Source: Sipunculus nudus (lineage: Eukaryota > Annelida > Sipuncula > Golfingiida > Sipunculidae). From it: 64,000 bases of DNA. Positions within the stretch are counted from its first letter, which is position 1, and each line of letters opens with the position of its first letter. The notes below the pieces were generated by a model, which saw only the letters and a list, made by a program, of their open reading frames with translations, was not told the origin of the DNA and did no database searches. Positions 33,111 through 45,755 of this stretch are shown here, piece by piece. The translations under genes were made by a program, and so were the position numbers. The stretch spans positions 24,465,400 to 24,529,399 of the forward strand of contig CM049322.1 in NCBI GenBank assembly GCA_026874595.1, given 5' to 3'.

Positions 33111-35620
33111 GCATTTGATAAGCTAAGAGGAAATGGCCCTGCTAAAATGAAACCCTGTAAATGATAGAATAATGGATAAGAGCCAAAGAATCATTATAAA
33201 CATTATTTCATTACCTTAAATAAAATACAGTACAAAAATTCAAATGAGCATAAACAAAATTTAATAAGCATGTTGAAACAAGCCAGTTAGGTATAATTTG
33301 CATTTGCACAGTGTTATAAATTAAACTCATGGCCTGAAACCATTCAATGATGCAATAAGGAAAAAATGGGCCTAAATGTTATATGAAAGTATACATTTCA
33401 TAAACAAACAAGGGACCCATGGGTCACTATGCTCAGCTGAAGTTGACCTTAAAAAATCTAAAATAATATCAAATTGAGATAAAGTCTGAGAGGAACAGGT
33501 AATATAAGCCATGGATGGTTGATATGATTGAAGATATTGTTGCAAATAATATTTTGTGATCTGTGATGTTTCCTAATGTTCAAGCTGAAGCATGTAGGCA
33601 GTTTGTGAATATGAGATTTATAATACTACCATGCTCATTAGATGTCTTTTGGATAAGCTGTTGACAATTAAGCAGTTTACACATTTGTTCAGTTAGATCC
33701 TATTTTTTTTATTAAACAAAGTTTTTTTCAATTTTTTAAATGTGAACAGTTGCAATAAAGTTCCCAGTCAACAGGTGGAAAGACTTGATAGTGGGTGCAA
33801 ATGGGGGGGGGGGGGGGGGACAGATTGATACAGATTAGAGTTTCAACACCTCTGTACCTTTGTATATTTTCTTTATTTAATCAATTTTATGCAGTTGCAA
33901 TAAAAAATTATTCTTAATTATTAACCCTTTAAAAACAGGCAGACAGATGGAAAAAGGAAGTGGTTCAGGACAAGTGTTACATCACTAATGAGGTTACCAA
34001 AGCAGGGCTGTAGTGACCGGAAGTGGGTAGCCTGGTGATACAAATGAAAGCAAGTACTTTAATAACTAGCCTAGTTTAATAGCTTTTATTTTCAAATTTC
34101 AGAATTTACCAGATTAATTACTTATGTATACCTGCTCTGAAAATTAAATCAAATGTACTTACAGGAAAAAACGTGCCATGGTCAAAGTTGGGGAAAATTT
34201 AAGGTACTGATTTTATATTAATGCTAATAAATTTCAGGTCTAATTTTGGGTATACAACTGGATCTTGATTAAATAAATTTATATACCTGAAAAAAAGTCT
34301 CTAGCTTCAACACTTCAAGTTAAAGTGAGTAAATATCATTTCTGAATTTTTCCAAAGTACATTATATTTGGCCCCATAACTTTTAAAAACTAAGTAATAC
34401 TGAATTAAATTCTGACATGTACATAAAAACTATATAGGGGAATGTTTTTGGTAAATATGAAGAAAAACAGATTCATGAGTGGTTTTGAAATTAGGCAGTC
34501 CTGGAGGGTGATAATAGGTTTTAATGGAAAATTGAGGTTTTTCCCTAATTTCTCAAAGGAATGGTGTCACAGTGACCCATTTTTTTTGTTTGGTAGAAGA
34601 TTTTGGGGACATCTAACAGATTTTGCCAAATTTTGGATTTGTAGGTCTAACAGTTTCTAAACGTGCCAATCAGACAGATGGACAGCTCGACGGACGGACG
34701 ACAGACAATTGACCACAGCTATAGCTCAGATGACTTATAGTCAGCTGAGCTAAAAATGTGTTAATGTAATTAAATTTCCAATAGTTATATATATGGCCAT
34801 ATGAGTTGAAAATTAATCCCACAAAAGTTGGACCAATATACCTCATTAACTAAGTTTAACAATAACAGTGTTATTTATAACAAACACCAGCCAACTTTTA
34901 GAGATATGAATCAAACGCTACAAAGTATTTATATCTTATTAAATTTGAACATGTCAATGAGCACCTACATTAGATAATAATATTTTATCACATTTGTATA
35001 TAAAGTTTCATATCCTGGAAAATTTTTGTTTAAAAATAAAATATGGTCAAATTTGTGCAAATTTTAAGGTGTACTGATTTTACATTTATGCTAATAACTT
35101 TAAAATATGACAAAATTCAGATCTAATTTTGGGTATATAATTTAATCTTGACTGAATAAAGTTATATCCCTGAAAAAAAAAGTCTCTAGCATAAACAATT
35201 CTCATGTGAAGTGAGTAAATGCATTTCCTGATATTTTACAAAGCGCATTATGTTCAGTCCCATAACTTAAAGAAATTACACAATAATGACCTAATTTCTG
35301 GTATGTACATAGGAAATATATAGAGAGATTTGTGTTTTAAATATGATTAAAACATAGCAGAGGTTTTGATATTAGGCAGCCTTGCAGTTTAACAATGGGT
35401 TTTTAATGGGGAAATTGAGATTTTTCCTTAATATCTCTGAGTCAAAGGAAGACCTAGTGACCTATTTTTTGGTGTAGAATATTTTGGGGACATCTAGCTG
35501 TATGCCAAATTTTGGATTTGTATGTCCAACAGTTTCATATTGTGCCCTGTTAAAGGATGTCCGGACGATGAACCATGACTATAGTTCAGATGTCTTATAG
35601 TCAGCTGAGCTAAAAATTAT
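32963..35620 (+). repeat. Family A copies, nested or consecutive
   Basis: 5' signatures 'aacaagggacccatgggtca' occur at about 32963 and 33406, each followed by 'tcagctgaa' or 'ctcagctgaag'. 3' ends 'tagtcagctgagctaaaaa' lie at about 34739-34757 and 35599-35618. The two 3' parts (34180-34757 and 35040-35618) are diverged copies of each other ('attgaggtttttcccta', 'catctaacag/catctagctg', 'ttttggatttgta'). No coding region; this region is upstream of coding exon 1. Confidence 0.75.
33046..33110. repeat. (TA)n microsatellite
   Basis: About 30 TA repeats with one 'ac' interruption, inside a family A copy. A G-run of about 16 follows at 33805. Confidence 0.95.
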
Positions 35621-35937
35621 AGTAACAATCAAATAAATTCATGACAACAAATATTTATGCAATCAGAAACGTGTTGAGGCACTGATATAAATACTCTGTG
35701 TTCATGTAAATGTGAAAGAAAACAGTAGCAGCTTTACAATAACTGATGCCTAAACAACTGACAAATAAAAAGATGTAGCCCTCCTTCTCTATAACATATT
35801 ATAGGACTTAAGTCTGTATTTTTAGGGACTATGACTCACTTGTAAGGATACAAAATATTAGGCCGAGTTCATCTTGAGTCCGATTGACAAAAAGCTCTGT
35901 CACATACTTATATGTATGTGCAAACTACTAAAAGAAA

Positions 35938-36240
35938 CTGGCTTATGTGGCTCAGGGGTAGAGCACAGGACTCAAAGCCGGGAGATCATGGATGAACTCA
36001 GCTGAGGCGGTGAGAAATGCCAATGTACAGTTGGCCCCCACCCAGGTTGAGTGCTCTGAAGGCTTAATGGGGAGACTGTGCCCAACAGTTTTGTTTCACT
36101 CACACACAAGTGCATCTTTTGGGTTTCCTCGTTCTTATGACCCAGCAATGGTGACATACACCAAGGACCTGCAGGAGTAGCACAAAGAACATGGTTGACA
36201 CCAGGATAATCGAGTATTAGCCCCTGTCATGTAGTCCAAA
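35938..36240 (+). repeat. tRNA-derived SINE-like element
   Basis: Begins with a tRNA-like 5' half: 'tggctcaggggtagagc' (Pol III A box in D-arm context) followed by an anticodon-arm-like 'ggactcaaagccgggagatc'. The B box is decayed. A tRNA-unrelated body follows ('ctgtgcccaacagtttt', 'aagtgcatcttttgg'). It is not a functional tRNA. The 3' end is uncertain. Confidence 0.5.
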
Positions 36241-36442
36241 ACCAAAATGGAAGTCTGCAGATGTACAAAGTACAAAGTTAAACAAGCATTAAAAAATAAA
36301 GGTGGTTACCTCCACCAAAAATATACTACAAAAGAATATTACAAACAAAGGTCTGGATATACTAAGCTTGATATAAACAGCTTGGCCTTGGACTCTGACT
36401 AGAGAATTCTTGACTCTGATTTGCGCTGAGACTAGGATGGCA

Positions 36443-36861
36443 TGGACTCCGCTACATGCCGATGAAGAAAAAACTTGTTAACTTGCATAACTGGGAAACT
36501 GGTTAAACGGTCCAAATGACCGAAAACGCAAGTAAAAGGGCTTTGCGTCTCAAAGTAAAGTCGTTCACAATGATCGAGTTCGGCTCTCGAATGGCATGGC
36601 TGGGTCTCCGCTGCTGGGATCGGTAGAGGGAATGCGGGTTGCTTCGGGCTTTGTGGCTGTGGGTGCTGTAGCTTTCTAACAAGGACTTCAACCCTGGAGA
36701 GAAGAGGGCGCCCCCTATGGCTCCTTGCTTGGCTTGGCGTGGCACTGCGACTGTTGGCTCAGAGAACGTGCTTAAGGAGCGCACAGGGCTGAGGTCTTGA
36801 CCACAGCAACCTGTAGCTGCTCGATGAGCTTATACTTCTTTTGGCTTGGACTCCGCTACAT
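36443..36861. repeat. 404-bp interval bounded by 15-bp direct repeats
   Basis: TGGACTCCGCTACAT occurs at 36443-36457 and 36847-36861. The interior is more GC- and CpG-rich than its surroundings and holds a 93-codon minus-strand open frame (36784-36503), basic and Ser-rich, with no recognised domain. The repeats could be a long target-site duplication around a retroposed segment, or LTR-like ends. Confidence 0.5.
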
Positions 36862-37178
36862 CACAGGATACGGTTACCCATATAAAGGTAAACACTTGTT
36901 GGTTCATATTCCTACTGAAATATTACTTAAGATTAGACATTTTGTCAGATGAAGGATTTTAAATCCTATTAGTCCATGTAAAGAAAAGTTTTGTGAGTTC
37001 CACAGTGAAATATTAAACAATTTTATATCCTAAGGGAAAGGTAAAAATTTGTTGAATTAAAGTTTTCAAAAGTGTACACTGTGCTGCCTAGAGAATTCAG
37101 AATGTCAACCGTCTGTTCTTTGATTGTGATACTGTCTATAGATAATGGCAAACATGGTGCCTGAATTTCATATAGATG

Positions 37179-39086
37179 TCGAGGCTCAGATTAGAATCTG
37201 GCCCAATTTAAAACTGGGCCAGCCAAGATCAAAATTTTGATTTGGACCGGCCCAGATCAAAATTCTAATCTGGGCCAGACCAGTTTTAAACTGGGCCAGC
37301 CCAGATTAAAATTTTGGTCTGGGACGGTCCAGATTAAAATTCTGTGGTGAAGACTTCAGGATTTAAATCTGGTCTGGACTGATTTTAAACTGGGCTGGCC
37401 CAGATTAGAATTTTGATCTGGGCTGGTTAAGTTTACAATCCTGTGGTGGACTGATTTTAAACTGGGTCGGCCCAGATCAAAATTTTAATCTGGGCTAGTC
37501 AAGATTACAATCCTGTGGTGGACTGATTTTAACTGGGCCTAACCAGATCAGAATCCTAATCTAATCTTAGGCTAGCTTGATTTTTATCATCTTAAATCAG
37601 ATAATACAGTAAACATTTATTCCAGATACACCATTTTGAAGGACACAAAACACATAATGAACAAGATCATTTAAAATATTTTAGTGAGGAAAATGCTTAC
37701 AAACAAATGTAATGTTCTTATTGGTTTCATCTATTCTTCAAGCATGCAAGATCACATTTGAACACGAAACCAACTACTGTAATTAATCACAGTTTTGAAT
37801 ATGTGTAAGTTCTGAGACAACTACTTGACAACTTTTCTGTTCTGAATATCAGAATTACATGTGTAATATTAAATATATACATGCATAATTAAATACCAGC
37901 TTTACTCATTTATAAGTGAACAAAAGTAATTTATCAGTCTTGATGCTCATTTGGGTGAGCAGCATGACATTGTGCCCTAACATGGGGCTAGGGAGAGGTT
38001 TGTGATACCATTACTGTAATTTTCAATAGCAGAAAATCCACAGCTTAGAAAATGATATGATTGCTGTCATTTGGCAGTTTCAAAAATAGAGGTGAAAAAA
38101 AAAATGATGCGTTAAAACTGCATGTAGAATTTTATTTCAGAGTGTGACAAACATGGTGGAGGTTTCACTTTGGAATTAATAACTTAAAAAAAGCTAATCT
38201 ATTAACTGATAACTAATCTAAATTGAAGATAGTTAAACGCTGCAATACAAATATTCTCTACCTTCAATAGTTAAAATGCTGAGTTGGTGAATATTGTTCC
38301 CACTGCTCTATCTAAATACATTATGATCGTGTTAATAATTTACACAAATCAGCAAATATCAACCTAATTTATGTAAACTAGATATATATTTTTTTGTTTG
38401 CTAAATTTCAGTCACCTAATTTCAATGACTTAAGTTCAGGTATATTAATAGATGTGTCAGGGCCTTCTTTCCTTAATATGATAAAAGATAAATAACTTTA
38501 AATAACAAATAAAATTTTGAAATTACAGGTCTTGGGTCACAAGCTTAACATTGAGTAACATATATATTAATAATTAGTGATTAAATTTTGTTTTAGTTTG
38601 TTGAATTAATGCACATGTTCTGCAAGCTATATTTGTAGTTTTTAGCTGTAAAATACCAGTGTTTAACATTTTTATATTTTAGACATTTCACATAAGAGGT
38701 AAAATTACAAAATAAATATGACAGGAGTCCAACCAATGATACTTTCATAGAATATGAAATAAATTAGTAAAATATTAATTATTATTGACTTACAATGTTT
38801 TACAAATTCTTTGATTTGATTAAAGGCCAGCTATGTAAATATAGTGTAATTGAAGCCAGCCTAGGAGTAGATTAGTATTCTGATCTGGGCTGGTCCAGTT
38901 TAAAATCAGTCCACCACAGGATTGTTAACCCTGACCAGCCCAGATCAAAATTCTAATCTCAGCTGGCCTAGTTTAAAATCAGTCCAGACCAGATTTAAAT
39001 CCTGAAGTCATAACCACATCCAAATCAAAATTTTGAACTGGGCTGGCCCAGTTTTAAATTGGACCAGATTCTAATCTGGGCCTGGA
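37179..39086. mobile_element. Foldback-type element with long inverted repeats
   Basis: The left arm (37179 to about 37570) and right arm (about 38855 to 39086) are inverted relative to each other: left begins TCGAGGCTCAGATTAGAATC, right ends GATTCTAATCTGGGCCTGGA. Both arms are made of shorter sub-repeats alternating 'aaactgggc(t/c)agccca' and 'gatcaaaattctaatctgg', themselves palindromic. The 1.3-kb middle is AT-rich without coding capacity. The element is flanked by catatagatg (37169-37178) and catatatatg (39087-39096), a 9-10 bp duplication with one mismatch. Long modular inverted repeats plus a ~9-bp duplication fit foldback or MULE-type transposons. Confidence 0.85.
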
Positions 39087-39119
39087 CATATATATGGCAG
39101 ATCACCAGATCTTATTAAC

Positions 39120-40250
39120 AAATAAGAAAGGGACCTAGGGGTCACGGCCCTTAGCTGAAATTGATGAGAACATTTGCATAAACACCAAGCTCATTAAACA
39201 GAGGCAACAGTTTGTTTAATTTTTTAGTACAACTTTATTTAATATGTACACAATGCAAACATTTGCCGTTGCTGTTTACTTTAACAGACTACATGAGCCT
39301 CTCAAGTTAATAAATATGTATAAATATCAATATCTCAAACTAAAGGACTGTAACATACACCTGAAAATATCCAATGGGAATGTATGATACCAAGTAAAAT
39401 ATAAAATAAGGAATTTGTCTCCAGTTGTTTCATCACTAATTTACGTGGTCACACAGTCAATTGGTCACCAAAGTTTTTTATGATAAGGTGTCAATTTCTC
39501 ACCAAAAAAATCAGAATGAACGATGGTACCAATACCAGAAAGCTTGTAGATCCAGGATTTAAGAAAAGGTTGTCCAACCCAGGAGGACTAATGAAAAAAA
39601 CAAAAAAAAAGAGACCCCCCCCCCCAATCCATTTCTGTTATATGTTTGATAATTCTTTTAATGAATCGCCATGGATACACCATGCAATGGGTGAATTACA
39701 TGTGAATACAAACATTAACAGCTTAGCTCATTGGCCACAATGACATTCAAGTCAACCTACTTCACCCAAATCCGAACCTGATTCCCTCACTGCAGCCTAT
39801 TTAAGTGTTTATGTCCTGCTGTGGGATAAAGTCACTCATATCTCGGCAGTGGTTTGACATTTCTGCCTAAAATTTTGCAGGTTTATACATCCTGGACAGC
39901 TTTCTTGATTTTATGACAGGTGGCGCCACCTACATTCTAGTTTAAGCTGCAGACATCCAAGCTCATATTTCGGGAGCCGTTTGACTGATTGGGCCAAAAT
40001 TTTGCATGTTTATAGATCACTCATAGCTCCTATCATACATAAAATTTTAGGGGACATCTGCAACCATTTTTGCACAGCATCAGTCTGTTTGTCAGCCATG
40101 GGCTAAAATCACTCATATCTCAGTAGTGGTTTGACTTATGCAGACATCCATGCTAATAGGCAACACACCTCAATCTATTACCCCTTGCCACTCTGATTTT
40201 GGCGGATACACGTAGTTGCTTGTCGACTACCCGTATTCTAGTTATAATTT
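39120..40250 (+). repeat. Dispersed repeat related to families A and C
   Basis: Starts 'aagaaagggacctaggggtc' with 'ttagctgaa' (family A-like) and from about 39800 carries modules 'actcatatctcggcagtggt' and 'gacaggtggcgccacct', the inverse of the 49.5-51.2 kb modules. It ends with 'ttggcggatacacgtagt' and 'gcttgtcgactacccgtatt', found inverted at about 49450-49490 and 50458-50500. Confidence 0.7.
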
Positions 40251-40254
40251 TAAG

Positions 40255-41593
40255 TTAGCCCTGTTGAGACGACTGCAGGGACACCCAGTGCAGGAATACA
40301 TGGTAGGTAAATATGAGAAAATGAACAGAAATTGTTATGGGTTCATAACTGAAGAGAGTATGGAGCCCAGGCTGCCCGGTGTGTAATTCTTAGAGTTGCA
40401 CCAAGGCAAGAAGAGAGAATTTTTTGTATTTAGGACGTCCCTCAGTCACACTGTAGCCTGCATGGGTTCTTTACACATTACCTTTTTACCAGATCTGACA
40501 TTCAGATACTTGAACTGACTCTTAAATGTCCTAAATTACTGTATGCTGCAAAGCTCGAGACATCAGGTGGTGCAATGACCACAAAATGGGTTTTTTATTC
40601 TAAAATATGACATTTTTTATTACAGTTGATTATGATTAAAATCAAAGCTTTTATTCTGCTTCATTCAATTCTTTGGCATAATCATGTTGATCGTTTCATA
40701 ATGAGGACTTCAGTTAACTCTCACACACTTTTGAAATTTCGAAAGATTTCTCAGCTGAGATGTGTAAACAGACAAAACGACACAAACTATATCTGTATAC
40801 AACTCTATCTGTAACCCTGGAAGTCCACCAACTGGAAGTCCTTTTTTTATTCCACCATGATCTACAGCACATTTTCACACAAAATGTTAATGAACAATAA
40901 AACTATATATGAATAAATCTTAAAAGCTCTTCATCCATATAGCTATATTTCTATAGATCTCTTGCTGCATAGTAACAAAATCAAAATGTTGTATATCAGG
41001 TGAAGTACGTACATTTAAAGAAATTGTCAACCTTTCATTCCCTGAAATAAAGCCACTGAACTGTAGCATAGTTTGTTTGTATCATAAAGAACCTTTGATC
41101 TTAATTAAGTCCTATCACATGGACAGTTATACAGGTCACTTCATTAATCAAGTTAAAGGATGATTAAAGAAAAAGCTGGCCTGTACTGCACTATCAAGCA
41201 TACTAGATTCGGACCTTTATGTTCCTTGCCCCTTTATTATTTGCCAAGGATGGTGAAAATACTGTAATCGGAAAAAATCAGACTCAGAGAAATTATATAC
41301 CGTTTTTCTTTCAATTTTCAATGCCTAATATGTATGAAGAAATGTAATCAGATTAAGCTGAAGAATTAAATGAGGCAGAATAGTAGCTTTTGATTCAGTT
41401 ATCATGCACCACTTGAGTTAATCATGTTCCATTGAGCTAAATTATATTATATATATCACAATATTCTTTTTTTTATATTAGGGTATGTATATATACATAT
41501 GTTTTCATGGACAATAGAACTTACCCAGAATTTGAATTACAGCAATATGTCCATCACTGTGTGACATAATGTGTACATATATTTTTTAAAGTG

Positions 41594-41638
<45 letters not shown>

Positions 41639-41975
41639 GATATATATTGGTTATATTTGCATGTTTACTGTATATTATAAATGTTATTGATATGCTACTT
41701 GAATGAAAAGTTGCATGGTTATGAGAAATAAAAATAAGAAATCTGATCAAAATATTTGTAAGTTGTAAATGAAGAACATTTTATGTATACACATCCACTG
41801 TTTTTATGAATATATATTTTGCACCACAAATTGAGTTTACTATAAATTAAAACATAAATAAAGAAATTTTTAATTTGCATGAATTCATTGTCTTTTGTCA
41901 CAATCATTAATTATCCAAGCATTTCTGGGAATTTCATGTAACAAATTCTTTAAAATAACTGAGGAAGTTCATTAT
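40255..41975. other. Intergenic, nothing recognised
   Basis: AT-rich with a (TA)n tract at about 41598-41634. No exon or element boundary is supported. Confidence 0.45.
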
Positions 41976-41977
41976 TC

Positions 41978-42300
41978 CATGTCAGTTCCGGTAACTGGCA
42001 GTTCCAGTAATATGAAGTCAGTTTCGGTCAGTCCTGGTAAGATCCGGTCAGTTCCGGTAAAAAGTCGTGCCCCGTTCTATAGTCGATCCGATCGGTACAG
42101 ACCTGTGTTTGTGTAATACTCGGTGAGTATGTGTGGAAAAGTCCGTTGACTTTGACACTCGACGTCAACAAACCCGAGCCAAATTCAAGATGACTCCAAC
42201 ACTCCACCACCTTCCTCCAAAACGACACCCGGACTGAGCGATAATTAGGGATCCAAGTTGTACGCACATCGATAATTGTTGTTTTCGATATTTTTTAACC
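41978..42300. promoter_or_regulatory. CpG-richer patch with short GGAA-type repeats, candidate promoter
   Basis: In an AT-rich setting this patch has many CpGs. It starts with several imperfect copies of 'gtcagttccggtaa' (on the minus strand ACCGGAACTGA, containing an ETS-like CCGGAA) between 41980 and 42060, and includes GACGTCA at about 42160. A strong plus-strand donor-like sequence, TCGGTGAGTATG, lies near 42120. It could be the promoter and first exon of the minus-strand gene (9 kb upstream of coding exon 1) or of a plus-strand transcript. Confidence 0.3.
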
Positions 42301-42468
42301 AGGGAATATTCGTTTTCTGCACATAGTTGCCCCAGTCGCCAATTGTGGGATTATTATTCATGAAAACAACATACAAAGTAGTTTTTGCTATACGAGATAT
42401 TTAGAATTATATGTAATTTTTGTTGTTAATTTTGTAGTCCATCGGCCCGCAGGGGCCGGTATAGTATA

Positions 42469-42744
42469 CTATAGTTCCACCCGACCATCTTCTACCAGGA
42501 GATCGAGGTCCGCAGACTTTGAGATGAACGTTGGCACATGGAACTGGGCTGATTTTTTTAAATTACCATCTTTAGCAAAATCACAAAGTTTGCGGCAGAA
42601 GGAAATCAGATCTGTGGGCATTTTGGTGTAATCATATAACCATATTTTATTCCCATGATAATTGCTAAATAAGGCCGATATAGGTTTGATGAATTCTAGT
42701 TGAAAGGCAACTAATAAAATAGCTGTTACTTCCTCGATCCCTAC
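42469..42744 (-). CDS. Orphan coding frame, possible terminal exon
   Basis: A 91-codon minus-strand frame runs open from a stop at 42747-42745 to TAG at 42471-42469. Composition is strongly protein-like: IKPISALFSNYHGNKIWLYD, FCRKLCDFAKDG and SADLDLLVEDGRVEL. Its only internal ATG is midway, so it more likely begins at a splice acceptor ('gagtag' just upstream) or is a fragment of something longer. I do not recognise the family. It may be a host exon or a piece of a transposon protein. Confidence 0.45.
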   Translation of the reverse strand, partial: VGIEEVTAILLVAFQLEFIKPISALFSNYHGNKIWLYDYTKMPTDLISFCRKLCDFAKDGNLKKSAQFHVPTFISKSADLDLLVEDGRVEL

Positions 42745-42989
42745 TCATTGTTATAATAGATTCAGATAATATCTAGACCTTTGCTTGGATCGAACCATTC
42801 ATAATTAACAAAGGTGGCCCAGGATTTTGGAGCTAAATGTCTCATTATTAAAAGATAAACATAGGCCTACTTAAACATATAAAAGTATCAAGAAAACTAG
42901 AAAATAAAGGGGCTAATCCTAATTTGCTTTGAATACAATTTAGAATGTCAATATTCGAAAAAAGATTGTATTATAGTCATGGTATTAAC

Positions 42990-43550
42990 AGGGGAAAAAA
43001 AGAAAAGGAAAAATACTCCTTCTAGAAAAGTTAAAAAAATTACATCAAGTAAAATGTGAAACCACTAAGTCCAAGTGCGTTGTCCTACCTGCAAGTTTAA
43101 TTAAGAAGCTGAAGAAAATAATAAATACATTGATAGAGATTAAGACAAAAGGAGCGATAGTTAGCAGCAAAAAAGATTAAATCAAGGGAAAAAATCTACA
43201 AAAAAACTTTCCGAACATGGAATAATGAAATTTTTATAAAAAAAAACATAAGTTAATGGAATAATAATGGAGACATAATTTATGATCCAAATGTAATATT
43301 AAAAGTAGAGAGACACTACTTTGAAAATTATTTACATCTGAATCTTCCTAAAGGTTGCAATATTGTAATACATTTATGCATAAACACAATAATGAATATA
43401 AAGGTCGCGGGAAAATTAAGAATGTAACATTGGGCGGACAGCTATAACTGAAGCAGAATTGTTTCAAAGTATGAGATCTTTCAAAAATGGAAAATCACCC
43501 AAAAGTGATGGACTGTATGTTGGTGATCCTCGGATTGTTTGAAGGAATCT
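42990..43550 (+). pseudogene. LINE reverse transcriptase N-terminal remnant
   Basis: Decayed frames contain NGDIIYDPNVILKVERHYFE followed after a shift by ITEAELFQSMRSFKNGKSP and KSDGL. This order (a G-x-I-x-x-D-P motif, then Ala/Phe-K-x-G-K-S-P-x-x-D-G) is characteristic of the start of the RT domain in non-LTR retrotransposons. Several stops and frame changes make it inactive, and no catalytic FADD box is visible. Confidence 0.6.
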
Positions 43551-44457
43551 GTAAACTTTATCTGGTCACAAAGTATTTTAAGTTGGTCAGTATTCTGAAA
43601 CACTGATGCTGTTATTTTTGCATTGGGATTTGCTGAAAGTTGCCTCCCTGCCACAGAAATTTCGCTATTAATTATTAGGGTCAGTTTATTTATTTTTTTT
43701 TATTTATTACAACATCTTTCAGGGTAGCCTTTATCAGAATAAAATTCTGTTTACAGAAGGACCCTGTAATACATAGATACATCACAATAAAATTCAATAT
43801 TCAATAAGACCATAAACTAAAATTACATCATACAATCACAGAATTTTAAGCGAAAAGCGGTGACGTAAACACAGCTAAAGTTAAAGTGCAAATATATGTG
43901 GTCAAATTTCGTTATGAAAAGTATGCAACAGAGTTGCTAAATACATTAAACGAAGTTAAAATACAAATAAAGCACAATTGTGTACAATATAAATGAAATG
44001 TATATATAGAAGTCTACATAAGTTAGGTATTAGGTAAATAAGATTAGGCATGTGGTAGTGCTGTGAACACTGAGTGAATATGAATGTTTACCTCGAGCAC
44101 CTTCAGATTCATGGACGTTAAATATATGTATTTCTAATTCACCAGAATTCTGATTTTGCTTTCAACAGACATCTGTTAGTCATTTTTATAAAAAAAAAAT
44201 CGTTTTAATATTTCAGCTTGAAAAAGCATTAATTGTAGCCGAAGTCTTTCACTATAGTATGTATAAACATATTTGGCAACAGGGCAAGAGTTTGTCTGTA
44301 TCTGTAAATATCTTTGGCAGACCGCCAACTATTTAGGATTTGGCAATAGGCCTATCATTTAGCTGCTGTTGTATAACTGCTGTAGGTATTACATTTTCAT
44401 GTTTAGTTCAGTAAAGTGATGTATTTTCATGAATATTTGCATGTCTATGCATCTTGG
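43551..44457. other. Intergenic, nothing recognised
   Basis: AT-rich. No gene or clear repeat boundary. Confidence 0.4.
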
Positions 44458-45690
44458 CAGGGGCGTAGCCAAAATTTGAGGGAGGGGAGTGGACCATGAT
44501 CAGTAGCGTATCCAGAAATTCGAAAACGGTGGGGGGGGGGGGTGCTTATATGCATGTATGGGTACTTTAGAACTGTTAAATATACGTGTATATGAATGTA
44601 TATATTATTATTATTATTATTACTATATTTTAGTGTATGAAAACATGTTTTTTTTTTTATTTTTCAATTATGAACCATGGTTTCATTAAGGTTAGTTACA
44701 GGGTACATGGGGAGGTTAAAATTTTGTTGAATATGCAATGTATAGAGGCAATTTTCACAAAAAAATGAGGATTTTCTGTTCATGAAAAAAACTGTTCCCT
44801 TATGTCTTTGCGTTATATAGTCATTTTGTAGAGAGGTTCAATATTTAATATTTATAGATCTTCAAATTTAGTATATAAAATTTCAGTCGTTTTCAACATG
44901 TTAAAGTCAATGGCGCAAGGTGCATTTGCGTTTATAACTTGTAAAATATTATCCTTTAAATGTAATGCTCGGAGTGAAATAATTAATATGTTGCAATATT
45001 ATGTAAGACCAAAAAAAATAAGGTTTGGTTCTCAGGCCGGTTGATATTTAATTTTTTACCCTTTTTTTTGTATGTTTTGAAAAATGTCATATGCATGATC
45101 AGGGAAAAGCATGAAAATAACAGAATTTTCCGCTATACAGGTAAAAGCACTAAATAACAAAGAAAATCATATCAAAATTGTATTATTTTATCTTCTTGAA
45201 AGATGAAAATCAAAATAAAAAAAATTGATGCGGGGGTTTAAATATTGACGCGGGAGGTGCCTGAGAACCATTCCTTTCATTTTTTTATTTGTTGCCTGAA
45301 ACTTTGCATTTTACCGGAGTCCGTGGTCTCGACAGCACACAAGAATTCTTAGAGCACAGATCGCGAGTTCGAGTACCGGTATCACCAGAGGACCCGTGAG
45401 ATTGTTCACGGTCGATCCCATCCAGGGCCTCGTGCTCTGCAGTGATTCTGTTGCTGTTCATAAATATACTCATCCTCAACTAATGAATTTGAAAGTAATA
45501 AACTGCAGATAACTTAAATAAAATCTAATTGCTAATTCATAAAAAAAGAAATATAAAAACGGAAATTAATCACGAACATTGGGAAATTAGATAATATAGA
45601 GTTGAATAAATAGAGTTATTTCAGCTCAGCAGGGGTCGCGCGCCGAAGGCGCCCTCTCCGGATCCGTCACTGATAGTAAAGGCAATTTAA

Positions 45691-45755
<65 letters not shown>

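Noticed and set aside
35938-36010. tRNA gene
   Set aside because: Good A-box half, but the B box and T arm are missing; better explained as a SINE head.
45305-45385. tRNA-like sequence with 'gagttcgagtacc'
   Set aside because: The B-box match is imperfect, the A box is weak and no cloverleaf can be drawn.
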